Shown in pieces: positions 1 through 7,559 of a stretch of 38,006 bases of DNA; the stretch's first letter is position 1; every line of letters starts with the position of its first letter. The notes under the pieces were generated by a model. That model saw only the letters and a list, made by a program, of their open reading frames with translations. It did not search any database and was not told where the DNA came from. Location: assembly GCA_000992395.1 (NCBI GenBank), contig LBUD01000002.1, positions 1-38,006 on the forward strand, written 5' to 3'. The position numbers and the translations under genes are program-made. Source of the stretch: Parcubacteria group bacterium GW2011_GWA2_38_13. GTDB taxonomy: Bacteria; Patescibacteriota; Patescibacteriia; Buchananbacterales; GWA2-38-13.

Positions 1-333
1 GGTCTTTTTTCAGCATTGCCGGCATTTGCCATAACAACAGATATCCAAAACGGTTTTGGTTACGCACAATCAATGGGATTTGGAACAAGAGATTTAAGAA
101 CAATTATTTTCACCATAATCAACGTCATATTGGGATTCTTGTCAATTATCGCGGTTCTTATCATTCTTATGGGCGGATTTAAATGGATGACGGCTGGTGG
201 AAACGAGGAAAAGGTAGAAGAAGCAAAAAAGATGATTATCGCAGGTATCGTTGGTTTAGCAGTCATATTTACATCTTTTGCAATCGCAACGTTTGTGATC
301 AACCAATTAATTTCAGCTACGGGAGCGACATAA
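1..333 (+). CDS. T4SS-type pilin-like protein 1 (5' partial)
   Basis: Small two-helix membrane protein, first of eight paralogs. The frame is open to the window edge and reads GLFSALPAFA before the TTG at 16, which looks like the end of a signal peptide, so the true start lies upstream. Two hydrophobic segments flank a short charged loop with the family signature (GGFKWMTAGGNEEKVEEAKK). This is the pattern of TrbC/VirB2-type pilins annotated in Patescibacteria as T4SS pilin. Expected location is the membrane, or an extracellular filament after signal cleavage. A strong hairpin directly follows, so this first gene may be expressed at a different level from the other seven. Family assignment is from motif recognition; a non-filament membrane role is possible. 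Confidence 0.8.
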   Translation, partial: GLFSALPAFAITTDIQNGFGYAQSMGFGTRDLRTIIFTIINVILGFLSIIAVLIILMGGFKWMTAGGNEEKVEEAKKMIIAGIVGLAVIFTSFAIATFVINQLISATGAT

Positions 334-356
334 AAAGATTTCGGTATTTGTTTTAT

Positions 357-388
357 TAGGGGAGATTTTGTTTTCAAAATCTCCCCTA
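357..388 (+). terminator. Strong hairpin between pilin 1 and pilin 2
   Basis: A perfect 14-bp inverted repeat (arms AGGGGAGATTTTG / CAAAATCTCCCCT plus one flanking T-A pair) closes a TTTT loop. No U-tract follows on the plus strand, so it may be a partial terminator, an RNA processing site or a 3'-stabilising stem rather than a full intrinsic terminator. Confidence 0.6.
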
Positions 389-399
389 TATAGAAAAAT

Positions 400-467
400 T
401 AAGTTAAAAGTTAAAAATGCAAAGTGCAAACTGCAACTTTTCACTTTGAATTTTTCACTTTGAACTT
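400..467 (+). repeat. Intergenic palindromic repeat, type A
   Basis: AT-rich imperfect palindrome built from the words AAGTTAAAAGTT on the left and CACTTTGAACTT on the right. It runs up to the ATG of pilin 2. The same word set lies upstream of ruvC and of the ROK kinase gene. Confidence 0.65.
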
Positions 468-845
468 ATGAAGTTACTATTCTCTATTATTATTGCTATA
501 ATACTTTTTTCTATTATCTATCCCATTACCTCGTTTGCAGGAAGCGGCATTATTAGCGTACAAAACGTAGGTTTAAATGTAACCGCAAATGCCGCTGGCC
601 TTCCCTCTCGAAGCGATATCACGGTAATTGTTGGCGATGTGCTTGCTATTGTTTTAGGGTTTTTAGGAACACTATTCCTTGTGCTTGTGGTAATCGGCGG
701 AATCACGTGGATGACAGCTGCGGGAAACGAAGATCAGGTGCGAAAAGCAAAATCAATGATTATGGCCGCGGTTTTAGGACTTGTGGTAATATTTCTCTCC
801 TACACTTTCGCCCGAGTATTGGGCTCAATTTTATCTGTCGTATAA
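468..845 (+). CDS. T4SS-type pilin-like protein 2
   Basis: 125-residue protein with an N-terminal signal sequence (about 1-24, ending near SFAGSG), a hydrophobic segment at about 53-74, the signature loop GGITWMTAAGNEDQVRKAK, and a second membrane helix at about 94-120. This is the complete TrbC/VirB2-like pilin layout. The ATG at 468 abuts a type A repeat and no Shine-Dalgarno motif is visible. The next gene starts one base after its stop, so translation is probably coupled. Likely role: subunit of a type IV secretion-like pilus or conjugation-type surface filament. No ATPase or channel genes of such a system are in the window, so the machinery is inferred. Confidence 0.82.
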   Translation: MKLLFSIIIAIILFSIIYPITSFAGSGIISVQNVGLNVTANAAGLPSRSDITVIVGDVLAIVLGFLGTLFLVLVVIGGITWMTAAGNEDQVRKAKSMIMAAVLGLVVIFLSYTFARVLGSILSVV

Positions 846-846
846 T

Positions 847-1203
847 ATGAAACTACTCGCGTATATTTTTTTTATTAAACCCGCTATTGCCGGATCAACA
901 GCAATAAATGGTTTTATTAATAGTACAACAAACACCGCGGAACGATCAGGGCTTGCTCAACAAAATTCTCCATATGCCGAGTATATTATTGGCCAATATA
1001 TTAACAATCTATTAAATTTTTTAGGCGTTGCCTTTATTGTTTTGATTGTCTATGGCGGTATTTTATGGATGACCGCGGCTGGCAATGACCAAAGGGTTGA
1101 AAAAGCAAAAAAAATAATTATAAATTCCACTATCGGCCTAGCGATCATACTTTTATCAAAGATGATATCGCTTTTCATTGTTGAAATTCTTACACCAATA
1201 TAA
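847..1203 (+). CDS. T4SS-type pilin-like protein 3
   Basis: 118-residue paralog. The N-terminal hydrophobic leader is unusually short (MKLLAYIFFIKPAIAG), followed by a polar Asn/Thr-rich stretch of about 40 residues. Then come the first helix, the loop YGGILWMTAAGNDQRVEKAKK and the second helix ending ...LFIVEILTPI. It starts one base after the pilin 2 stop and ends three bases before pilin 4, so the genes form one transcript. Loop and helix 2 closely match pilin 4, suggesting a recent duplication; the exported N-terminal part has diverged, as expected if that region is exposed. Confidence 0.82.
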   Translation: MKLLAYIFFIKPAIAGSTAINGFINSTTNTAERSGLAQQNSPYAEYIIGQYINNLLNFLGVAFIVLIVYGGILWMTAAGNDQRVEKAKKIIINSTIGLAIILLSKMISLFIVEILTPI

Positions 1204-1206
1204 TCT

Positions 1207-1605
1207 ATGGCAAAAAAAATATTTATATATTGTATTTTATTATCCGTTTTCTTTTCGGCTCTTTCGCCACTGCAAGTTTTAGCTCAACCCTCGCCCTGCG
1301 CCGAAATGCCAAAGCTTCAAGAAAAAATTAAATGCAGTATTGATAACATGGAATTAGCTCTCAATGATGCTGACAAAGAAACGTATCTTGGCCTTGTACT
1401 CAAAGGACTTTTTTCGTTTTTAGCAGTACTTTTTTTTCTTTTAATCATTTATGGCGGTATTTTATGGATGACAGCGGCGGGCAGCGATCAAAAAATTGAA
1501 AAAGCAAAAAAAATTATAATTTCCTCAACTATTGGTATTGTCGTTGTATTCACCGCGTATCTTATCACGGTTCTTGCCATTACACTTTTACGCCCTGCTC
1601 CATAA
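1207..1605 (+). CDS. T4SS-type pilin-like protein 4
   Basis: 132-residue paralog with a clear signal peptide (cleavage likely after VLAQ near residue 27). The mature N-terminal segment carries two cysteines (SPCAEM and IKCSID) that could form a disulfide outside the cell; these are not seen in the neighbouring pilins. The core is the usual helix, then YGGILWMTAAGSDQKIEKAKK with Ser in place of Asn, then a second helix. It sits in the tandem pilin array with three bases before and thirteen bases after. Functional assignment is by family pattern only. Confidence 0.82.
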   Translation: MAKKIFIYCILLSVFFSALSPLQVLAQPSPCAEMPKLQEKIKCSIDNMELALNDADKETYLGLVLKGLFSFLAVLFFLLIIYGGILWMTAAGSDQKIEKAKKIIISSTIGIVVVFTAYLITVLAITLLRPAP

Positions 1606-1618
1606 TAATTTAATAATT

Positions 1619-2011
1619 ATGCATATTTTTCTCTCAATAATAGCTATCTTCGGCGCCGTAATAATGTTTTTTCCAAGCCCTGTGCTTGCCGGTGACGCTA
1701 TGCTTGATAAGCTTAATAGGATTGCTGCTGGCTTGGGACTCAGAACCGTAGAGCCGGCCAATGCCCAGGGGTTTTTGGGTGATTATATTGGAATAGTACT
1801 TGCTTCTCTTTTGGCGTTTCTTGGAGTTATATTTATGCTCCTTACTATTTACGCGGGTTTTTTATGGATGACGGCTAAAGGCAATGATGAGCAGGTAAGA
1901 AAGGCGCAAAAAATTCTCCAAACAACCATTATCGGTTTAGTCATCATAGCGCTTGCCTATGGCATTATGCGACTCCTTGAATCAATTTTGGGAGGATTAT
2001 TTAAAGAATAA
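1619..2011 (+). CDS. T4SS-type pilin-like protein 5
   Basis: The ORF track starts this frame at 1532, inside pilin 4. The ATG at 1619 is preferred because it gives a proper signal peptide (MHIFLSIIAIFGAVIMFF...SPVLAG) and removes the overlap. The resulting 130-residue protein has a short mature N-terminus (GDAMLDKLNRIAAGLGL), helix 1, the signature loop FLWMTAKGNDEQVRKAQK and helix 2 ending in LLESILGGLFKE. Two bases separate it from pilin 6. It is a TrbC/VirB2-like pilin by layout; the loop has Lys where the neighbours have Ala or Gly. Confidence 0.8.
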   Translation: MHIFLSIIAIFGAVIMFFPSPVLAGDAMLDKLNRIAAGLGLRTVEPANAQGFLGDYIGIVLASLLAFLGVIFMLLTIYAGFLWMTAKGNDEQVRKAQKILQTTIIGLVIIALAYGIMRLLESILGGLFKE

Positions 2012-2013
2012 AT

Positions 2014-2427
2014 ATGGATAAAAAAAATTTACATTTCATAATATTGCTAACAGTTATCTTAACTTTAATAATAATAGCAGTTGCTCATCCCATATCTGCA
2101 AGCCCATTTAACAATCCGCTGATAAACGGCATCACAAACCAGCTCTATAATACCAATAGCGTGGGGAGCAGCCCGGAATATACTTTTATTGAAACACTTG
2201 GAGCAATCGTGTTTATGCTTATTTCCTTTCTTGGTGTAATATTTATCGTGCTTATTATGTATGGCGGATTTATTTGGATGGATGCTAAGGGAAATGAAAG
2301 CGATGTGCAAAAAGCTAAACACATTATCCGCGATGCAGTGGTTGGACTTATTATACTTGGATCGTCCTATGGAATTTGGATTATGGTATATAGCCTTCTT
2401 TTCGGCGAATGGGCCGCTGTTTCTTAA
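2014..2427 (+). CDS. T4SS-type pilin-like protein 6
   Basis: 137-residue paralog with a long hydrophobic leader (about 8-28, then HPISASPF) and an Asn-rich exported segment. The signature loop is altered to YGGFIWMDAKGNESDVQKAKH, with Asp replacing the common Thr or Met. Helix 2 is followed by a C-terminal tail (LLFGEWAAVS). The start two bases after the pilin 5 stop implies translational coupling. The family fold is clear; its role relative to the other subunits cannot be told from sequence. Confidence 0.8.
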   Translation: MDKKNLHFIILLTVILTLIIIAVAHPISASPFNNPLINGITNQLYNTNSVGSSPEYTFIETLGAIVFMLISFLGVIFIVLIMYGGFIWMDAKGNESDVQKAKHIIRDAVVGLIILGSSYGIWIMVYSLLFGEWAAVS

Positions 2428-2436
2428 ATTAATTCT

Positions 2437-2898
2437 ATGAATCTCAACGCTATTAAAAAAATTATTTACAAGGCATATTATTTTTATATTATTTCCTATG
2501 CTTTAATAATGGGGGCGTATGCACGTGCCCAAGATATCACGACCGAAAATCCTATATTTTCAGAAAGACTCGCTGATAAAATGCAACGCTGGTCTTCGGG
2601 TTTTGCACAAAAAATTGGATTTAATGTAATATCATTGCCTGGAGTAATCGCGCTTTTAATTTTTGTTGTTCTTGCCGTTCTCTCCATATTATTCATAGCA
2701 TTGGTTTTTTACGGCGGATACAAATGGATGATGGCAAGAGGAAATGAACAGGAAGTTGAAGAAGCAAGGGCAATAATCAGGCAAGCCATTATCGGCCTTA
2801 TAGTGCTTTTGGCATCATACGCCTTCGGCTATTTTATCTTATATTATCTTATTACCGGAGGGTCGGGAGTGGGCGCGCCGGCAACACCATATAACTAA
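2437..2898 (+). CDS. T4SS-type pilin-like protein 7
   Basis: 153 residues, the longest of the array. An N-terminal leader (about 10-32, ending ARAQD) precedes a polar segment predicted amphipathic (ADKMQRWSSGFAQKIGF). Helix 1, the loop YGGYKWMMARGNEQEVEEAR and helix 2 follow. An extra Gly/Pro-rich tail (GGSGVGAPATPYN) is absent from the others. It is the last gene before a 144-base repeat-bearing gap. Possibly a specialised, for example tip or base, subunit, but that is speculation. Confidence 0.8.
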   Translation: MNLNAIKKIIYKAYYFYIISYALIMGAYARAQDITTENPIFSERLADKMQRWSSGFAQKIGFNVISLPGVIALLIFVVLAVLSILFIALVFYGGYKWMMARGNEQEVEEARAIIRQAIIGLIVLLASYAFGYFILYYLITGGSGVGAPATPYN

Positions 2899-3042
2899 CC
2901 TTGAATTACGAAATATTTGTTTTATACTCAAATCCATTAAAAAATCCTAAATACGAAATCCTAAATTCTAAACAAATCACAAATTCAAAATCACAAAGTT
3001 TTAAAATGTTTCGGGTTTGGAATTTCGAATTTAATTACTTTT
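2899..3042. repeat. Intergenic palindromic repeat, type B
   Basis: AT-rich imperfect palindrome. The left arm has words such as AAATCCTAAATACGAAATCC and the right arm has GTTTCGGGTTTGGAATTTCG, which are near reverse complements. It fills the gap up to the ATG of pilin 8. Related copies lie at about 5790-5905, 23477-23618 and 24690-24831. Confidence 0.65.
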
Positions 3043-3486
3043 ATGCGTATCATATTAAAACTTTCTAAAATAATAACGCTACTATTTTTATTTTTTACGC
3101 CAGTATATCCTGTTTTTGCGCAAGGAATCGGCGGAGCAAAGCTTTGGGACAGCGTCAGGGGCTTATTAAGGCCAATCGGAGGAGCTTTTGGATATCAGTC
3201 GGGCATTCCCCCGGATATTCGCATAGTTGCATCCATGATTATTAATATTATGACAAGAATGCTCATATTCGTATTCATACTTCTGATTTTTTACGGCGGG
3301 TATGTTTATATGATGGCAAAGGGAGAAGAAGATGAGGTGCGAAGGGGCAAGGGCATTTTACGCACAGGAATTATCGGCGTAATAATTATTTTTTCTTCGC
3401 TTTCAATAGCAAAATATGTTGTCGGAAGCATTTATTGCGCCACAAGCGAATACACGGATTGGTGCTTATTTTTCATGAGATTATAG
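3043..3486 (+). CDS. T4SS-type pilin-like protein 8
   Basis: 147-residue paralog, the most divergent member. The signal peptide (about 1-27, ending PVFAQG) is followed by a Gly-rich stretch (GIGGAKLWDSVRGLLRPIGG) and helix 1. The loop is YGGYVYMMAKGEEDEVRRGK, lacking the Trp and the Asn of the consensus. Helix 2 is followed by a tail with two cysteines (YCATSEYTDWCLFF). It is separated from pilin 7 by a type B repeat, so it may be transcribed or folded separately. A palindromic terminator follows. Confidence 0.78.
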   Translation: MRIILKLSKIITLLFLFFTPVYPVFAQGIGGAKLWDSVRGLLRPIGGAFGYQSGIPPDIRIVASMIINIMTRMLIFVFILLIFYGGYVYMMAKGEEDEVRRGKGILRTGIIGVIIIFSSLSIAKYVVGSIYCATSEYTDWCLFFMRL

Positions 3487-3511
3487 TGTCTCCGCACATC
3501 TTGCTTTATGC

Positions 3512-3577
3512 TTTAACCCCGCTACCAAAAAAAAATATTTTAAAACACATACACAAATAAAAGGTAGCGGGGTTAAA
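3512..3577 (+). terminator. Terminator-like inverted repeat after the pilin array
   Basis: A perfect 15-bp inverted repeat (core AACCCCGCTACC / GGTAGCGGGGTT) spans a 36-nt AT-rich loop. A T-rich run follows. The GC-rich stem stands out from its surroundings. It probably ends the pilin transcript; the large loop is atypical for an intrinsic terminator. Confidence 0.6.
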
Positions 3578-3579
3578 TT

Positions 3580-3608
3580 TTGTCTACTTTTTCTTTTTAA
3601 AATACAAT
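3580..3608 (+). promoter_or_regulatory. Predicted promoter of the DUF2079 gene (leaderless)
   Basis: TTGTCT (3580-3585), a 17-base spacer and TACAAT (3603-3608) form a sigma70-like promoter. Transcription would start at or within a base of the ATG at 3615, so the mRNA would be leaderless. Confidence 0.5.
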
Positions 3609-3614
3609 ATATTT

Positions 3615-5789
3615 ATGATATTCGCCCTAAAAACACATTTTAATAAATATTCCTATTTTTATTTATGGTTTTCCATATTTTTTTATATACTTTTTTTCAG
3701 CGCATTAAATATATTTAAATATTTAAATTACGGTTACAGCTCGCTTGATCTTGGAATCATCAGCCAAGTTTTTTTTAATTCTGCGAATGGCAATCTCTTT
3801 GCTTCGTCTATTCACTCCCCCACATATCTTGGCGACCACTTCAGCCCCATCCTTTTATTTCTATTGCCTTTTTATACTATCTATAAACATCCGCTAACGC
3901 TATGCGTTATGCAAAATATTGTTTTAGCGCTGTCCACATTTCCCATATTCCTTATTTCAAAAAAATACTTCTCTCCCATCGCTTCGCTTGGCATATCGCT
4001 TGCATGGCTCTTAAATCCGACTCTTCAGAATATGAGCATGTTTGAATTTTCATTTCTTGCTTTTGCAATCCCCTTTTTGCTTTTTGCTTTTTATTTTTAT
4101 AAAAAAAATAACTTTTTACTTTTTCTTGTATGCATTGCTTGCGCGCTTCTTGCGCGAGAAGATGTTGCGCTTTATGTTTTTATGTTCGCGGTTCTGTCCC
4201 TAATTGAAAAAAAAGGCATTATATGGATCGTTACGCCATTTGTTGTAGCTATAGGATATTTTTTTTCAGCAATGAGCGTTATCAATTCGTTCAGATCAGG
4301 TGGCGGATATAAATTTTTTGTCTATTACGCTTGGCTTGGAGAAACCCCATTTGAAATTATTCAAAATATATTTTTACATCCATTAATAATTTTATTTCAT
4401 TTTTTCAATATACCAAATATTGAAATGATCTTAGGGCTTCTTTTACCATTTGCTTTTTTACCAATACTTTGCCCTAAATACCTTCTGTTGGCGATTCCCT
4501 CGTATTTACAAATATTTTTCTTAGCCTCTCATCCGGGCATTATAGTTTTAAAAACCCATTATGGAGCGCTTTTTTTACCGCCTCTTTTTATATCATTTAT
4601 ATATTCCTTAAAAAAGCTTAAAAAAATAAAAAACACCCCTGGGCCCAAGACACAATTTATATCTCTTTTTATTAAAGAACCATTGGGAATCATAATCCTT
4701 ATTATTGCATCAATATATGGCAGTATCACTATAGGACCCATTGCCGGAACCATTGTAAAAAATATTATAAATAGAGATGCTTATGCGATATCTGAAAAAA
4801 AATTTTTATTAAATAAAATACCAAGCCATGCGCCAATTGCAAGTTCCTATGATTTTCTGCCCCAGCTCTCATCAAGAGAACAGCTTTATTCAATGCATTA
4901 TTTCTATCTTGGACAAAAACAATTGAGTAATACCCCGTATGCCCTACCCGAAGATACCCAATATCTTCTTATAAATTTTTCCGATTTCATATCCTATGAA
5001 CTTCAATATAAAAATAATCCCGTATACCAAGAAAACTATTATTTTGGCGATAATCGTATTAATGAAAGAATAAAAAAAGATGATTTTGGCATTGTAGAAA
5101 TTTTTGATGATATTGCTTTGTATAAAAAAAATTACAACTCGAATATTTTCTTATATTCAATTATTGATAATAATACAAAAATATCCAATCCAAAAAATAC
5201 TCAATTTGGCTTTGGACTTACCCTTCTTGGATATAATTCTTCCGGCCTCAGCTTTTACCCAACGACTATCAAGAGAAAGGGATTACCTCTTGCCGATATT
5301 TTTCCCAGACTGTCCGACGATTGTCATTCTGAGGCCAATGGCCGAAGAATCCCCAGGCAATTTGCGCTATATTGTGGGATCCTTCACTCCGTTCAGGATG
5401 ACACAAGGGAGTTGACGGACAGTCTCGGGTCGGGGGTGAGGGTGATCCCGATAGAGCTTTTTTGGAAAGTAAATCAAAAAATAGAAACAAATTATTTTAT
5501 TTCCATACATCTAAAAAATAATGCGGGTAAAAACGTGTATGAAAAAATATATTCATTGGGATATGGGATATTTCCAACCCATGAATGGAAAACAATAAAT
5601 ATTATTCAAACTAATTATTGGCCGTACATACCGGGCTCGGTTTCGGCGGGAGAGTATAGTATATATCTTAATGTTTTTGAAATAGAAGATGGCAATGTAT
5701 TCTTTGATTCTGATTTATCTACAAAAAACTATGTAACAAAAAAACGAATTCTTGGCGAATCCGTCCTGCTTGAAAAAATAAAATTCTAA
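3615..5789 (+). CDS. DUF2079 multi-pass membrane protein
   Basis: 724-residue integral membrane protein. The N-terminal half has about ten hydrophobic segments and the DUF2079 pattern, including SSLDLGIISQVFFN in the first external loop and SPTYLGDHFSPILL. The family resembles GT-C membrane glycosyltransferases, but its reaction is not established. Residues of about 400-724 form a soluble, probably external, domain. Residues 565-604 (RLSDDCHSEANGRRIPRQ...) are encoded by a MITE-like palindromic repeat inserted in frame, lacking the character of the flanking protein. Whether the product folds normally is uncertain. The gene stands alone with its own predicted promoter and converges on the surface-glycan operon. 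Confidence 0.8.
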   Translation: MIFALKTHFNKYSYFYLWFSIFFYILFFSALNIFKYLNYGYSSLDLGIISQVFFNSANGNLFASSIHSPTYLGDHFSPILLFLLPFYTIYKHPLTLCVMQNIVLALSTFPIFLISKKYFSPIASLGISLAWLLNPTLQNMSMFEFSFLAFAIPFLLFAFYFYKKNNFLLFLVCIACALLAREDVALYVFMFAVLSLIEKKGIIWIVTPFVVAIGYFFSAMSVINSFRSGGGYKFFVYYAWLGETPFEIIQNIFLHPLIILFHFFNIPNIEMILGLLLPFAFLPILCPKYLLLAIPSYLQIFFLASHPGIIVLKTHYGALFLPPLFISFIYSLKKLKKIKNTPGPKTQFISLFIKEPLGIIILIIASIYGSITIGPIAGTIVKNIINRDAYAISEKKFLLNKIPSHAPIASSYDFLPQLSSREQLYSMHYFYLGQKQLSNTPYALPEDTQYLLINFSDFISYELQYKNNPVYQENYYFGDNRINERIKKDDFGIVEIFDDIALYKKNYNSNIFLYSIIDNNTKISNPKNTQFGFGLTLLGYNSSGLSFYPTTIKRKGLPLADIFPRLSDDCHSEANGRRIPRQFALYCGILHSVQDDTRELTDSLGSGVRVIPIELFWKVNQKIETNYFISIHLKNNAGKNVYEKIYSLGYGIFPTHEWKTINIIQTNYWPYIPGSVSAGEYSIYLNVFEIEDGNVFFDSDLSTKNYVTKKRILGESVLLEKIKF
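5307..5425. repeat. MITE-like palindromic element, copy 1 (inside the DUF2079 gene)
   Basis: The ends AGACTGTCCG / CGGACAGTCT are perfect 10-bp terminal inverted repeats. Inside lies a nested palindrome (TGTCATTCTGAGG...GAAGAATCCCC...GGGATCCTTC...GGATGACA). A second copy with the same ends and interior lies at 21907-22013. The element is in frame with no stop, contributing about 40 residues to the host protein. No transposase is encoded, so mobilisation in trans is inferred. Confidence 0.75.
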
Positions 5790-5905
5790 ATTCGAATATC
5801 GAAATCCTAAACAAACTCGAAATTCCAATCTTCCAAACTCAAAATATCTGTTTGGAACATTGTGATTTTGGATTTGTCTCGGATTTAGGATTTAAAATTT
5901 CGGGT
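5790..5905. repeat. Intergenic palindromic repeat, type B, between convergent genes
   Basis: Left arm words (TTCGAATATCGAAATCCTAA) are near reverse complements of right arm words (GGATTTAGGATTTAAAATTTCG). The hairpin sits between two convergent stop codons and could act as a bidirectional terminator. Its right edge supplies the last codons and stop of the minus-strand gene. Confidence 0.6.
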
Positions 5906-7544
5906 TTACTTTATATATTGCCACCTCTCCACTATCAAATACCGTGGAGAGGTATTTTTTTTCTTCAGGACTATATTTCCCAAGCATTTTTTCTCGAGAG
6001 CCGTAATATATATGCGTTATGCCATAATTTCGCAAAAACTCAAACTTCTCATTATCAAAAATGTTATCTTGAAAAAATTTTTGCACTTTTTTTTCCTTAT
6101 CTGAAAAATATAATGTTTCTACCGCGTGGCCTGCAAAAACTGTTTTCCCGCTTATCCCAGAAATAAAATGCGCAGAATTTACATCAGCTAAAATCCGCAC
6201 CGTGTCTTCAGGTCGATCTGACAACCACTGCATAGACAATTTCTCTTTTTGAGAAATATATACAGAGGGATTTGCTTCTATGGATAGCGCGATATCTCTT
6301 GCCCAGACAAATACATTTGATGCCCCGAAAAGCATTGCTAAAATATAAATAGCAGCAACCGGATTATTAAAAATATATTTTTTTATAAAAACGCTTTTTA
6401 TAGTATTTTCTATCCTTGGATATAGATACCAAAGATATTCAAAAGCAAAAAATATCAGCGGAATGGATAGCCCTTCCACCATTCTTCTTTGAAAATTGAA
6501 AGGCAAATAAATTATAATTATCTGCGCAACAAGCCAAATGAGTAAAAATATTTTTATATCGTCCTTTTCTTTTTGCTTTAAAAATCTATATATTCCGCAT
6601 ACGCCAAATATGAATAAAAATCCGTAACTTAAGAGAATCAAATGTGGCATCGGGGTTAAGTTAATATTTTGCTCAGCGCGCACACGCGAAACAATATCAT
6701 TTGTCATTATAAACGCGTAATATAAAAGCATTGGCGCGGAAATTAGCAGGATAATAGCTCCTTGATAAAACGCGCGAATATTTTGTTTGTTTTTCGTAGC
6801 AAACAAATATAGTATATGCGAAAAAATAACCGCGCATATAATTGGAAATAAAAATGGATGAAAACTTAGAAGCAAAAGCGATAAAGCCCCTGCAATAACA
6901 CAATAAATAAATTTTTGTCTTTCCAGCCCGACCAGATACAATAAAAAAATTATTACCAATAGCGCAAGGGATAAAACCATATGCCCGGAGTGAAGCATTG
7001 ATAAAAATATATTGGATTCGGCAACCCACACATCCATTGGTTTTCCATAGTACCCGCCGTCCATGTCAACATTCGCAAATAATGGCTCAAGGTAAGCCCC
7101 GACGCCTGATGCAAAACACAGAAATAAAAAAAAGAATTTCCTTTTATTCAACTCTCTATATAAATAACTTGCAAAAACATACAGCGTAAATAATAAAATT
7201 GGAATAGCGGCTATCCGCGCCGCGTGAAATGCCAAAATCGGCGAAAAGGAAAAAACTTTTCCGATCATGCCGGCAAAATTCCAAAAAGTATTTATTATAT
7301 TATATCGGGTTGATTCTGTAGTATATAAATCCCGATACAGAAAATGTCCCTTGTAAGTTTCCAAAATATTGGAAAAATAAACGTGATAATCCCCCGGCGC
7401 CAAACTATGAATGCCGGTAAAATATGCATCCTTGGGAGCATACATATAACCAAAAACAAACGGTATGGATGTACATACGATAATAATACCGGCAATAAGC
7501 CCGACAAACCACCACTCGCTTTTTGTGATTTTTATACCGAACAT
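5892..7544 (-). CDS. GT-C-like multi-pass membrane protein, last gene of the surface-glycan operon
   Basis: 550 residues with about ten to twelve hydrophobic segments. The first external loop has acidic residues (DAYFTG and APGDYHVYFS, Asp near 52) in the position where GT-C glycosyltransferases carry their catalytic metal-binding Asp. The C-terminal 120 residues are soluble and external (SDRPEDTVRILADVN...), again usual for GT-C enzymes. The likely role is transferring a sugar from a polyprenyl-phosphate donor outside the membrane; donor and acceptor are unknown. It lies 15 bases after the DPM-like GT2 gene, a plausible donor maker. The last residues (VNPKF) and stop are encoded by a type B repeat, so the original C-terminus may have been replaced. 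Confidence 0.65.
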   Translation of the reverse strand: MFGIKITKSEWWFVGLIAGIIIVCTSIPFVFGYMYAPKDAYFTGIHSLAPGDYHVYFSNILETYKGHFLYRDLYTTESTRYNIINTFWNFAGMIGKVFSFSPILAFHAARIAAIPILLFTLYVFASYLYRELNKRKFFFLFLCFASGVGAYLEPLFANVDMDGGYYGKPMDVWVAESNIFLSMLHSGHMVLSLALLVIIFLLYLVGLERQKFIYCVIAGALSLLLLSFHPFLFPIICAVIFSHILYLFATKNKQNIRAFYQGAIILLISAPMLLYYAFIMTNDIVSRVRAEQNINLTPMPHLILLSYGFLFIFGVCGIYRFLKQKEKDDIKIFLLIWLVAQIIIIYLPFNFQRRMVEGLSIPLIFFAFEYLWYLYPRIENTIKSVFIKKYIFNNPVAAIYILAMLFGASNVFVWARDIALSIEANPSVYISQKEKLSMQWLSDRPEDTVRILADVNSAHFISGISGKTVFAGHAVETLYFSDKEKKVQKFFQDNIFDNEKFEFLRNYGITHIYYGSREKMLGKYSPEEKKYLSTVFDSGEVAIYKVNPKF

Positions 7545-7559
7545 ATTTTTATATATAGC

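Noticed and set aside
1532-1618. Longer start for pilin 5
   Set aside because: It lies inside pilin 4 and would place a non-signal stretch before an evident signal peptide.
5104-5490. ORFs on both strands across the MITE-like element
   Set aside because: Produced by the low-stop palindromic repeat; the DUF2079 frame spans the region.
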